Source: Solimicrobium sp040544425
GTDB taxonomy: Bacteria > Pseudomonadota > Gammaproteobacteria > Burkholderiales > Burkholderiaceae_D
Length of the DNA: 64,000 nucleotides
Direction: 5' to 3'
Assembly: GCA_040544425.1 (NCBI GenBank)
Contig: JBEONO010000012.1
Location: 62,001-126,000 of the forward strand
This document shows, piece after piece, positions 38,953-47,450 of the stretch (its first letter is position 1; each line of letters starts with the position of its first letter). Both the position numbers and the translations under genes were made by a program. The notes below the pieces were generated by a model. The model did not search any database, had not been told where the DNA came from, and saw nothing but the letters and a program-made list of their open reading frames with translations.

Positions 38953-39789
38953 TTGAGCACAAAATATCACTTGCAAACAAAGACGCTAGGCCCACGGGCA
39001 GCGCAACTCCTCATTGAGCTGAATGAACTGCGCCGGTCTACGTTCACTTTGGCGGATGTGGGTTCGATCACCGGCCTGTCGGCTGCGGCGGCCCGAAATC
39101 TCGTGCACAAGGCTAAACAGCGAGGCTTGGTGACGCGACTGAAGCCCGGTTTGTACAACCTCGTCCCCTTCGAACTCGGCCGGGCCACTGAGCACATCGA
39201 CAGCCCGTACCTGATCGCGCGTGAACTCGCCGGTGCCGCGCCCTACTTCCTGTCGCACGGCACAGCGCTTGAACTGCACCGCATGGTGACGCAGCCGAAC
39301 TTCACTGTGTACGTGTCATGTACGCGGCGCGTGCGTCCGCAGACGGTCGGCGGCTATGACTTTCGGTTTATCCACATCACTGAGGAACAAGAATTCGGGG
39401 TCATTAAGCACTGGATCGACAAGGAACGCTTCGTGATGATCAGCGACATGGAGCGCACGATCGTTGACGGGCTCCGACACCCGGCATTTGTCGGCGGCAT
39501 TACCGAAGTCGCCAAGGGCTTGTGGATGAAGCGGGACGTACTGCAAGTCGAGCGGCTGGTGGATTACGCGCGACGCCTCGGCATCGGCGCCGTCGTGCGC
39601 CGCCTCGGCTATCTGCTGGAACACTATGGCCTGGCCGATGCGTCGACGCTGGAATCATTGCGCGGCATGCTGACAGCAACGTACCAGCGCCTTGATCCAC
39701 TGCTCCCCACCGAGGGGGCATTTTTCTCACGTTGGCGGCTCCAGCTTAATGTGACTCCCGAAGAGCTCAATGCCGTGAGGCTGGGCTAA
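38953..39789 (+). CDS. Orphan AbiEi-family transcriptional regulator
   Basis: A 278-residue protein starting at TTG (38953) with AGAGG upstream. An N-terminal winged helix (residues 15-65) includes FTLADVGSITGLSAAAARN then KAKQRGLVTRLKPGLYNLVP. A C-terminal domain of the AbiEi type follows, with SPYLIARELAGAAPYFLSHGTALELH and a conserved ISDMERTIVDGLRHP. AbiEi antitoxins repress and neutralise AbiEii. The next genes are a second, unrelated-length AbiEi and its AbiEii, so this one lacks its own toxin. Confidence 0.82.
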   Translation: MSTKYHLQTKTLGPRAAQLLIELNELRRSTFTLADVGSITGLSAAAARNLVHKAKQRGLVTRLKPGLYNLVPFELGRATEHIDSPYLIARELAGAAPYFLSHGTALELHRMVTQPNFTVYVSCTRRVRPQTVGGYDFRFIHITEEQEFGVIKHWIDKERFVMISDMERTIVDGLRHPAFVGGITEVAKGLWMKRDVLQVERLVDYARRLGIGAVVRRLGYLLEHYGLADASTLESLRGMLTATYQRLDPLLPTEGAFFSRWRLQLNVTPEELNAVRLG

Positions 39790-39860
39790 TGATTCCAAAA
39801 TACAACATTTCCCTGATTTCGAACAAGCGGTGAGCACTGGAAGGCGGCGCAATCCTTCGT

Positions 39861-40665
39861 CCGACTTTACCTTCCCGAGCTTTGGGACTTGAAAAGTGTC
39901 AGAAATAGCCTCATACTTCTTCCAGTCAGGAGATATCGCCATGCAGACCCTCGCCAAACAAATCTTGGAACACGCCACCGGAGCGCCGGAGGGTACGCCT
40001 TTGGTCGCCAAAGAACTATTGCACCTGGGTAGTCGCGCAGCCGTGGATCAAGTATTGTCCCGTTTGGTGCAGCGCGGCACCCTATTGCGCGCCGGTCGCG
40101 GCATCTATGTCCTGCCCGTCGAAAGCCGCTTCGGCACCCGCGCGCCGTCGGCCGTCAAGATGGTCGAAGGCTTGGCAAACCAGCGTGGGGAAACCATCGT
40201 GTCGCACGGTGCCGCCGCCGCCAACGCGCTGGGTTTGACCACGCAGGTCCCGATGCGAGCGGTCTATCTCACGTCCGGCCCCAGCCGCCGCCTGAAATTG
40301 GGCGCTCAGATGATTGAGTTCCGACACGCGCCAATTTGGCAACTGATTTTTCCTGGGCGAGCTGCGGGCGAGGTGGTGCGGGCACTGGCTTGGCTAGGCC
40401 CGGAAAAAGCTGGGGAAGCGATCCAGAAGCTGCGCGCCAAACTGCCACCGTCCGAACTAAAAGAAGTCGCTTCGGCGCGGTCGCGCCTGCCGACATGGAT
40501 GGCCCAAGAAATCAGCGCCCTGGTGGCCTATGGCTGAATTCTTCCAGCTATCCACCGCCGAACGCCTGGAGGCGCTCGACCTCGCAGCGAACACATCGGG
40601 CCTGCTGCCCCATCTGCTGGAAAAAGACATCTGGGTAGTCTGGTCGCTGCGGCACCTCTTTGCCG
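39861..40665 (+). repeat. AbiE module duplicate, copy 2 (intact)
   Basis: This is the intact partner of 34783-35587. The shared region begins at CCGACTTTA upstream of the AbiEi promoter and runs through AbiEi into AbiEii codon 45. It probably marks the ancestral arrangement, with copy 1 the derived and truncated one. Confidence 0.9.
39941..40537 (+). CDS. AbiEi-type (DUF6088-like) antitoxin, copy 2
   Basis: A 198-residue protein with the same layout as copy 1: winged helix at about residues 30-65 and an AbiEi-like body, beginning MQTLAKQILEHATGAP. The ATG at 39941 has an AGGAG Shine-Dalgarno and its 3' end overlaps the AbiEii ATG by 8 bases. That coupling, plus the intact toxin gene, marks it as the active type IV antitoxin of the pair. 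In characterised AbiE systems the antitoxin also represses the operon. Confidence 0.88.
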   Translation: MQTLAKQILEHATGAPEGTPLVAKELLHLGSRAAVDQVLSRLVQRGTLLRAGRGIYVLPVESRFGTRAPSAVKMVEGLANQRGETIVSHGAAAANALGLTTQVPMRAVYLTSGPSRRLKLGAQMIEFRHAPIWQLIFPGRAAGEVVRALAWLGPEKAGEAIQKLRAKLPPSELKEVASARSRLPTWMAQEISALVAYG

Positions 40666-41552
40666 GCCCTTACGCTGACCACTTGGTATTCAAGGGTGGC
40701 ACGTCCTTGTCGAAGGCCTATGGCGTCATCCGGCGCTTCTCCGAAGACGTGGATCTGACTTACGACATCCGCGCCATCGCCGCCGATCTGGTGGGTGACG
40801 CGGATGCGCCACTGCCAACCAGCAAGAGCCAGGAGAAGAAATGGAGCAAGGAGATTCGTGCGCGTCTGTCGGACTGGGTCGGCGCCGAGATCGTGCCACG
40901 TCTCAAGCGCGATCTTGAACAAGATGACCTACCGGCAACCGTGCGGGCCGAGGACGACAAAGTGTTCATTGACTACGCGCCGCTGGCCACCGGCACCGGC
41001 TATGTCGCGCCTGCCGTCATGTTGGAGTTCGGTGCCCGCTCAACCGGTGAGCCCAGCGAAGCACGCGCTATCCGATGCGATGCGGCCGCATATTTGCAAG
41101 GGGTAGAGTTTCCCAGCGCGATACCACAGGTGATGCGCGCCGAGCGCACGTTTTGGGAGAAGGCCACCGCGATACACGTTTTCTGCGCGCAGGGCGAGTT
41201 TCGCGGTGGCGACCGCTTCGCGCGCCACTGGCACGACGTGACGAGACTGGATGCTGCCGGCTTCGCCGCCGCAGCCATCGCGGACAAAGCTCTTGCACGC
41301 GCCGTTGCCGACCACAAGAGCGTGTTCTTTGCAGAAAAGAACACGCACGGCGACGCCATCGATTATCACGCAGCGGTCGAAGGTGGGCTCCAGCTTGTAC
41401 CGGATGACGGCGCGTTGGCCAAATTGGCTACCGACTATCAACACATGGTCGATGACGGCTTATTCCTCGATGACGCCGAGCCATTCGAAGCTTTGATGGC
41501 GCGATGCCAAGCGATCCAGCAGAGGGCCAATGCAAAACAACCACCACAATGA
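40530..41552 (+). CDS. AbiEii nucleotidyltransferase toxin
   Basis: The 340-residue protein has the nucleotidyltransferase signature of AbiEii/AbiGii toxins: GGTSLSK at residues 56-62 followed by FSEDVDLTYD with the catalytic aspartates (D73, D75). Further conserved sequence includes PAVMLEFGARS near residue 157 and RTFWEKATAIH near residue 205. Related toxins add nucleotides to tRNA ends and stop growth during phage infection. The gene overlaps its antitoxin by 8 bases and lies 71 bp before the TrlF-like gene on the same strand. Confidence 0.88.
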   Translation: MAEFFQLSTAERLEALDLAANTSGLLPHLLEKDIWVVWSLRHLFAGPYADHLVFKGGTSLSKAYGVIRRFSEDVDLTYDIRAIAADLVGDADAPLPTSKSQEKKWSKEIRARLSDWVGAEIVPRLKRDLEQDDLPATVRAEDDKVFIDYAPLATGTGYVAPAVMLEFGARSTGEPSEARAIRCDAAAYLQGVEFPSAIPQVMRAERTFWEKATAIHVFCAQGEFRGGDRFARHWHDVTRLDAAGFAAAAIADKALARAVADHKSVFFAEKNTHGDAIDYHAAVEGGLQLVPDDGALAKLATDYQHMVDDGLFLDDAEPFEALMARCQAIQQRANAKQPPQ

Positions 41553-41623
41553 AATTCAATTGACATGAGATAAAAATCTCTGCCGGGCACTCTGCCTGGA
41601 CGGAGAGCACCAAAGGGGATCGT

Positions 41624-44608
41624 ATGGCTGGAGCAATCGATACGCAAAACAAGCGAGGCTCAATATGGCATCGTTGGGACCCTCACATCCATACACCTGG
41701 CACCGCTCTCAATAATCAATACACGGGGACAGATCCTTGGGAATCCTTTCTCGGTGCGATCGAAGCGTCGGACCCGCCCATCCGAGCATTGGGTATTACC
41801 GACTACTTCGGCATTGAACGCTACGAGCAGGTTGTCGAGCAACAACGCCAAGGGCGTCTCGCCAATGTCGGACTGATCTTTCCCAACGTCGAATTGCGAC
41901 TGAGCATCGAGACCTCCAAGGCGTCTGCGGTCAACATTCACCTGCTCTTTTCTCCGGAAGATTCGGATCACGTCGAACAGATCAAGCGCTTCTTGCTCGA
42001 ACTCGATTTCTCTTACCAAGGCGGGCCGTACCGCTGCCAGCGCAGCGACCTCATCCGCCTGGGGCGTGCCCACCAACCAAGTTTGACGGATGACGAAGCG
42101 GCACGCTCGGAGGGAGCAAACCAGTTCAAGGTTAAGCTCGATCAACTCACCGAGGCATGGGCAAAGAACAATTGGGTCAAGAAAAACGCGTTGATCGCCG
42201 TAGCTGGCGGCGAGAAGGATGGAACTTCCGGATTACGTGACGCATCCGCTTCGTTCGCCGCTTCACGCAAGCACGTTGAAGGTATCGCGAACATCGTCTT
42301 TAGTGCCACGCCGCAACAGATCAATTTCTGGCTCGGCAAAGGTAACGCATCCGTCGCTGAACTGGAAAGCCAGTACAACGGCCTCAAACCTTGCTTGCAT
42401 GGTTCAGATGCGCATACAGCCTCGAAAGTTGGACAGCCAGATGCAAGTCGCTTCTGTTGGATCAAGGGCGATCTATCGTTCGAGTCTTTGCGCCAGGTTT
42501 GCATCGAGCCCGAGGAACGTGTTTCGATTGGCGGTATACCACCGCGCGGTGCCCTGGCGGGCCACACAATCAATACCGTGTCCGTCACCAACGCGCCTTG
42601 GATTTCTCAAGGCACCATTGAATTGAACGCGGGCCTGGTTGCCGTCATCGGCGCACGAGGGTCCGGCAAGACCGCGCTGGCCGACCTGATCGCTGCGGGC
42701 GGTCTGGCGCTCTCCCCACATCTCAACGAGCGGTCGTTCATTCTTCGCGCAAAGGACCACTTGGGCGACAGCGCGGCCGAGCTGCACTGGGCGTCCGGTG
42801 AAAAAACCGGCAATCGCCTCACCCAGGCCGACATGGAAGACCTGTTGGACACCCCTTATGTCCAGTACCTGTCGCAACAATTCGTCGATCAACTCTGCTC
42901 GGCGGAAGGCCTGGATGGTGCTTTGGTCAAAGAAATCGAGCGCGTGATCTTCAATGCCCACGCGCTCACCGACCGGCTCGGCACCGATTCATTCAAGGAT
43001 TTGCTGGACATCCGTCTCGAAGGCTCGCGGCAGAAGCGTGAGCGGCAGCAACAGACCCTGACCAGGGCGTCCGCCGATCTCACTGAAGAGCGTGTCAAAA
43101 AGGACGGGCTCAAAGCGTTGGAGAAAGACCGCGACGAGAAAAAGCGTGCTATCGAGAAAGATAAGAACGACCGCAAATCGCTGATCGCCAAGGGCAACGA
43201 GGAACGCGCCGCGCGCCACGAACAGGTCTCACTCGCCGCCGATGAAAAGCGTCAGCAGGTCGAACACGCCAAACGGCGGAACCAGGCCTTGCTGCATTTG
43301 CAGACCGACGTGCTCGACTTCCGTTCTCGGCAAGCGCCGGCCATGCTGGCCGACTTGAAGGAAGAACGCGACGAGACTGGGTTAAACGCCACCGATTGGG
43401 AGGCGTTCAAGGTCGACTATGTCGGTGCGGTCGATTCGTTGTTGACGGAACGTATTAAGCAAGCCCAACTGCTGATCGAAACATTGCAGGGGCCAGCGAA
43501 GACCGATCCTCCGGTTTCACAGAGTCCTGATTCAACCATCGCGCTGATTCCGCAGGATGCCAATCTTTCCAACCAGACGCTATCGCTGCTGGAGCGGGAG
43601 TTGACGCGACTGCGAACCTTGGTCGGCGTCGATGCGCAGAATGCGAAACGATTCACCGCCCTGTCGGACAAAATCACGAAGGCCGATGGCGCTCTGACCA
43701 AGGTTCTTCAGCAGATCGAGCGCGTTCAAGGCGCCGACGAGCGTATCCGTACTCTGGTTGACGCGCGCCGCGTGGCCTACGCCGGAATCTTCGAGGCAAT
43801 CCTCGAAGAGGAAGAAGAGCTGACGGCTTTGTATGCACCCATCAAGGAGCGTATCAACCAATCTGCCGGCTCACTCTCGAAGCTGGCGTTTTCAGTGCAG
43901 CGCCTTGTTGATCTCGATCAGTGGGCTCTCGCGGGCGAAGCGCTGCTGGACTTACGCACCAACGGACCTTTCAAGGGACGCGGTGAGCTACTGCGATCCG
44001 CGCGCGATGGACTTCGACCTGCATGGGCCACTGGTAATGCGGCACAAGCCGCCACCGCGCTATTCGAATTCGTCAAGGCAAACGAAGCCGCGCTCAGGAC
44101 CCACATGCCCGAGGGCACGGACTTTCGTGCTTGGGCGCGTAGCGTCTCAGACTGGCTGTACAGCACTGACCATATCACCGTGGGGTACGGTCTCCAATAC
44201 GACGGTGCGAACATTGAACAGTTGTCACCCGGAACGCGCGGCATCGTGCTGTTGCTACTGTACCTCGCCATCGACGAGGAAGATGACCGACCGTTGATTA
44301 TCGATCAACCCGAAGAGAACCTGGACCCCCAATCGATCTTCCAAGAACTGGTGTATCGCTTCCGGGACGCCAAGAAACGGCGTCAGATCATCATCGTGAC
44401 GCACAACGCCAATCTGGTGGTGAACACCGATGCTGATCAGGTGATCGTCGCCACATGCGGGCCGCATCGGCCTGGCCAGTTGCCTCTCATCACCTATGAG
44501 AGTGGGAGCCTAGAGAACTCGCGTATTCGACAGCATGTTTGCGATATCTTGGAAGGTGGCGAACGCGCTTTCAAAGAACGCGCCAAACGACTGCGCGTCG
44601 GGATTTAG
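41624..44608 (+). CDS. PHP-domain plus SMC-like ATPase, TrlF-type
   Basis: A 994-residue protein. Residues 15-320 form a PHP-type metal hydrolase domain, with HIH (H21, H23) in WHRWDPHIHTPG and HGSDAH (H259, H264). An SMC/RecN-like ATPase follows: Walker A GARGSGKT (343-350), a long charged coiled coil at about 455-810, an LSPGTRGI signature, Walker B LIIDQPEENLDP (891-902) and an IIVTHNANLV switch. This is the layout of the family NCBI calls TrlF. A nuclease or phosphoesterase role in phage defence is likely but inferred. The Abi-domain gene follows after 56 bp. Confidence 0.85.
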   Translation: MAGAIDTQNKRGSIWHRWDPHIHTPGTALNNQYTGTDPWESFLGAIEASDPPIRALGITDYFGIERYEQVVEQQRQGRLANVGLIFPNVELRLSIETSKASAVNIHLLFSPEDSDHVEQIKRFLLELDFSYQGGPYRCQRSDLIRLGRAHQPSLTDDEAARSEGANQFKVKLDQLTEAWAKNNWVKKNALIAVAGGEKDGTSGLRDASASFAASRKHVEGIANIVFSATPQQINFWLGKGNASVAELESQYNGLKPCLHGSDAHTASKVGQPDASRFCWIKGDLSFESLRQVCIEPEERVSIGGIPPRGALAGHTINTVSVTNAPWISQGTIELNAGLVAVIGARGSGKTALADLIAAGGLALSPHLNERSFILRAKDHLGDSAAELHWASGEKTGNRLTQADMEDLLDTPYVQYLSQQFVDQLCSAEGLDGALVKEIERVIFNAHALTDRLGTDSFKDLLDIRLEGSRQKRERQQQTLTRASADLTEERVKKDGLKALEKDRDEKKRAIEKDKNDRKSLIAKGNEERAARHEQVSLAADEKRQQVEHAKRRNQALLHLQTDVLDFRSRQAPAMLADLKEERDETGLNATDWEAFKVDYVGAVDSLLTERIKQAQLLIETLQGPAKTDPPVSQSPDSTIALIPQDANLSNQTLSLLERELTRLRTLVGVDAQNAKRFTALSDKITKADGALTKVLQQIERVQGADERIRTLVDARRVAYAGIFEAILEEEEELTALYAPIKERINQSAGSLSKLAFSVQRLVDLDQWALAGEALLDLRTNGPFKGRGELLRSARDGLRPAWATGNAAQAATALFEFVKANEAALRTHMPEGTDFRAWARSVSDWLYSTDHITVGYGLQYDGANIEQLSPGTRGIVLLLLYLAIDEEDDRPLIIDQPEENLDPQSIFQELVYRFRDAKKRRQIIIVTHNANLVVNTDADQVIVATCGPHRPGQLPLITYESGSLENSRIRQHVCDILEGGERAFKERAKRLRVGI

Positions 44609-44664
44609 TCCACGGCGAGACACCGCTTCCGCTGTGCACAACACCTATTCCAAGCAGAAATCCC

Positions 44665-45486
44665 ATGGCCGATTTGTCCTCTATAGAACGCCGCAAACTG
44701 GAACGGTTGCTCCGCATGAGCGGCGGCTACGTGCTCGATTTTTCGGACCGCACATTCAGCGAATTCTTCGAGGAACACACGCGCCGTGACATTGATGCCG
44801 CTGTCTACCGCGAGCGTGGCACCTCCAAAGCCAACCGTATGCGCGGATTCTGGGCGGTCGAAGGCAACCATCTGGTCGGCAAAGTGATCCAGGCGCTGAT
44901 CTTGTACGGTCAGGCTGAGAACTGTTTGGGCGACGAGCCAGGATTGACCGAACTGACCGACGATTGCTGGAAAATCGCCAGCCGCATGATGCGCGACACA
45001 CCCGTCGCCGAGCTGGATGCACTGACCGCCACGGTCGACGAACGCGACTTTGAAACGGTTGCTCAACATGTGCGCGAAGCCATCGAGAAAAACCAGCCCG
45101 AAACGGCGCTGGATCGGTTGCACACGTTCGTCATCAAATACGTGCGCACGCTGTGCGAACAGCGCGGTGTTGAAGTCAACCGCGACAAAGCTTTGCACAG
45201 CATTTTCGGCGAGTATGTGAAGCGCCTGCGCGAAGCTGGTCACCTTGAATCGTTGATGACCGAGCGCATCCTGAAGTCCAGCATTTCTGTGCTCGAAGCC
45301 TTCAGTGACGTTCGCAACAACAAGAGCCTGGCCCATGACAACCCGATCCTCAACTACGAGGAAAGCCTGCTCATCTTCAACCACGTTGCCAGTTCGATCC
45401 GCTTCATCAAATCAATCGAAGCCAGAACGAAACACGCGACTGCACCGATAACGATCATGGCACCCGACGACGATTTGCCGTTTTAA
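44665..45486 (+). CDS. Abortive-infection C-terminal-domain protein
   Basis: A 273-residue soluble protein from the ATG at 44665. The second half (about residues 140-260) resembles the abortive-infection C-terminus family: LHTFVIKYVRTLCEQRG, then LKSSISVLEAFSDVRNNKSLAHDNPIL, ending IRFIKSIEA. The N-terminal half (LERLLRMSGGYVLDFSDRTFSEFF) fits a helical domain that often precedes it. It follows the TrlF-like gene by 56 bp and is probably its partner. An earlier in-frame TTG overlaps the upstream gene and is not favoured. Confidence 0.78.
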   Translation: MADLSSIERRKLERLLRMSGGYVLDFSDRTFSEFFEEHTRRDIDAAVYRERGTSKANRMRGFWAVEGNHLVGKVIQALILYGQAENCLGDEPGLTELTDDCWKIASRMMRDTPVAELDALTATVDERDFETVAQHVREAIEKNQPETALDRLHTFVIKYVRTLCEQRGVEVNRDKALHSIFGEYVKRLREAGHLESLMTERILKSSISVLEAFSDVRNNKSLAHDNPILNYEESLLIFNHVASSIRFIKSIEARTKHATAPITIMAPDDDLPF

Positions 45487-45866
45487 TTTTTCCCTATCGA
45501 TATTCGACAAAACAGCAATATTTATTGTGCAGTGAATTTTGTTGAGCGATGCCGGGCGTCCCGGCGTTGCCGCCGTCGGGCTCGCGGGCGTTGCCCCGCG
45601 CCTCGTGCCGAGTCACGGCCATTCGGCATTGATCCCTGACGCCTCCGGCCCTTTGGGCCTGCGCGCGCCGCTTGCCGTAAGGCGGTGGAGTGTGTGGGGG
45701 TGGTCTTGCTGTTCCCTTCAATGTACCACGCCGTTCTCGCCGTCAAGGGCTGCGCGTGCCCTGCACGCTGGCGTCCATGCTGCCGTCTGCGACCCCTGAC
45801 TGCTTGCGCTGCGGCGTGTTCCTCCGGTTCCAGGCAATTCCGCCCGATTCGGACTGGAGCACGATC
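45487..45866. other. GC-rich gap before radC
   Basis: This 380-base stretch has no gene I can support. It is strikingly GC-rich after about 45,545, with repeated GCGCG and GCCG runs, as in the leader regions of radC genes on integrative elements and plasmids. A short inverted repeat (CCGGGCGTCCCGG, 45,551-45,563) lies at its start. It may hold a promoter and a structured 5' leader. Confidence 0.4.
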
Positions 45867-46373
45867 ATGTCGCAACTTACTCATTCTCTCGATTCTTCCC
45901 TTCTCGTTCGCGATGTCACAGGCGACTACCGTCCAGCCAATGCCGACGAGGTGTTGCAGGCTGCGCAGCGTGTACTCGCAGGACAAATGCGCGACTGCGA
46001 AGTCCTGAACTCGCCGCAGGTGGTGCGCGACTTCCTGCGGGTGAAGCTGGGCGCGCTGGAGCACGAGGTGTTCGCCGTTATCCATCTGGATGCACAGAAC
46101 CGTGTCATCGAATACGTCGAGATGTTTCGCGGCACGGTGAGCCAGACATCGGTGTATCCGCGCGAGGTGGTCAAGGAGTCCCTGGCCAGAAACAGCGCTG
46201 CGTTATTGCTGGTGCATAACCATCCGAGCGGTTCAACCCAACCGTCGCGCGCCGACGAGACGCTCACACAGGCGCTGAAGTCGGCACTGGCGCTGGTGGA
46301 CGTGCGAGTGCTGGATCACCTGATCGTCGCCGGTGGCGACATCCTGAGTTTTGCCGAACGCGGGCTGTTGTAG
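45867..46373 (+). CDS. radC: RadC-family JAB-domain protein
   Basis: A 168-residue protein with a C-terminal RadC/MPN(JAB) metalloprotein domain. The zinc motif is visible as LLLVHNHPSGSTQPSRADE with upstream glutamate region VFAVIHLDAQNRVIEYVEMFRGT. It ends AGGDILSFAERGLL, typical of the short RadC proteins on mobile elements, which lack the N-terminal helix-hairpin-helix of chromosomal RadC. I start it at the ATG at 45867; the frame runs further upstream but with low-complexity sequence. No DNA-repair role has been shown for such copies. Confidence 0.88.
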   Translation: MSQLTHSLDSSLLVRDVTGDYRPANADEVLQAAQRVLAGQMRDCEVLNSPQVVRDFLRVKLGALEHEVFAVIHLDAQNRVIEYVEMFRGTVSQTSVYPREVVKESLARNSAALLLVHNHPSGSTQPSRADETLTQALKSALALVDVRVLDHLIVAGGDILSFAERGLL

Positions 46374-46944
46374 CCCCAGGGGGCATTGCCCCCTTTTTGC
46401 TGCGTCCTTGACATCCAGTAAAGGCTGCGCGCTGCGCTTGCCTCCAGGGGTCGGCTGACGCCCACCCCGCCGCGCAGGCTTGGCGCCCCACAGGACCGCC
46501 GAACAGGCTGCGCCTGATCGGCCAGCACACAACGTCGATTGCGCACCACGCGCTTTGCCCACTTCCAGTCTGGCGTGCTTGCTGCACGCAGGGGCGCTCG
46601 CCGCGCGGCGTTGGTTTCAGCGCATCCCCTGGCCCATCGACCGCTGTTCGTCTTTCCCCAAGTTCATCGCTTTCTCCCGCGACCTTAGCCTGCGGTGCCT
46701 GGCCGTCAAGGCGCGCAGGGCCGAGTCCTCGCTGCGCTGTGGGCCGCACCAACCCTGCGCTTCTTCCTTGACGGCCAATCCCTCGCAGACCCGGTTTTTC
46801 GCGGGCGATGAACTCAGGAAAGACGGCGGCAAACAGGGACCGGCCCAGGTCTCTGCGCCGAACCAACCGAAGCCACAACGGGCTCCGAATCTTGGAATCC
46901 GGTCAGCTTTGAAACCACAGCAGCAATTTTTTTGGAGAAAGACC
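46374..46944. other. GC-rich gap between radC and the DUF932 gene
   Basis: No gene is supported in these 571 bases. All six frames give short, low-complexity or Arg/Pro-rich translations. The base composition matches the gap before radC. Long leaders of this kind in front of radC and DUF932 genes are frequent on integrative elements, in my recollection. Confidence 0.45.
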
Positions 46945-47418
46945 ATGCAACTCGCAACCCGCTTCGCATCCCGCTCCCCCGTCCTGCGCGCCGATTACCC
47001 GTTATCGGATGACCAGATTCGCACCGTAGCCCCGTCCATTTTCGCCGAGGACAAGCACGCCAGCCGCTCCGACCGCTACGCCTACATCCCGACCGGCGCA
47101 GTGCTGTCCGAACTGCGCAAGGAAGGGTTTCAGCCCTTCATGGTGTGCCAGACCCGTGTGCGCGATGAAGGCAAGCGCGAGCACACCAAGCACATGGTGC
47201 GGCTGCGCCATGCCGACCAGATCAACGGCGCGGAAGCCAACGAAATCATTTTGCTGAACTCACACGATGGCACGAGCAGCTATCAAATGCTGGCGGGCAT
47301 GTTCCGCTTTGTCTGCAAAAACGGATTGGTGTGCGGCGATACCGTGGCCGATCTGCGCATCCTGCACAAAGGCGATGTGGTCGGACTGTCAAACAGCGTG
47401 CAATACTTACCAGATTAG
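46945..47418 (+). pseudogene. DUF932 (phage/plasmid-type) protein, 3' truncated
   Basis: The first 150 codons match the DUF932 family: RSDRYAYIPTGAVLSELRKEGFQPFMVCQTR, then HMVRLRHADQ, then NEIILLNSHDGTSSYQMLAGMFRFVCKNGLVCGD and ILHKGDVVG. Family members continue for 100 or more residues after HKGDVVG. Here the frame runs into LSNSVQYLPD-stop, where group II intron sequence begins. So the gene was cut by the intron fragment. Its downstream half is absent. Confidence 0.8.
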
Positions 47419-47450
47419 GGGTGGAAACAGCGTCCAAAAGTTTCCACCCT
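47417..47450 (+). other. Perfect hairpin at the intron junction
   Basis: GGGTGGAAAC and GTTTCCACCC (with an outer A/T pair) flank an 11-base loop, starting at the DUF932 stop codon. It may be a conserved RNA stem of the intron just upstream of the reverse transcriptase frame, or a stem at the insertion junction. GTGTG, a typical intron 5' pentamer, follows at 47,452, but too close to the protein frame to be the true intron start. Confidence 0.45.

Noticed and set aside
46480..47418. 312-codon open frame covering the DUF932 gene
   Set aside because: Only the part from 46945 resembles DUF932; the earlier part is GC-rich leader without a start-site signal.
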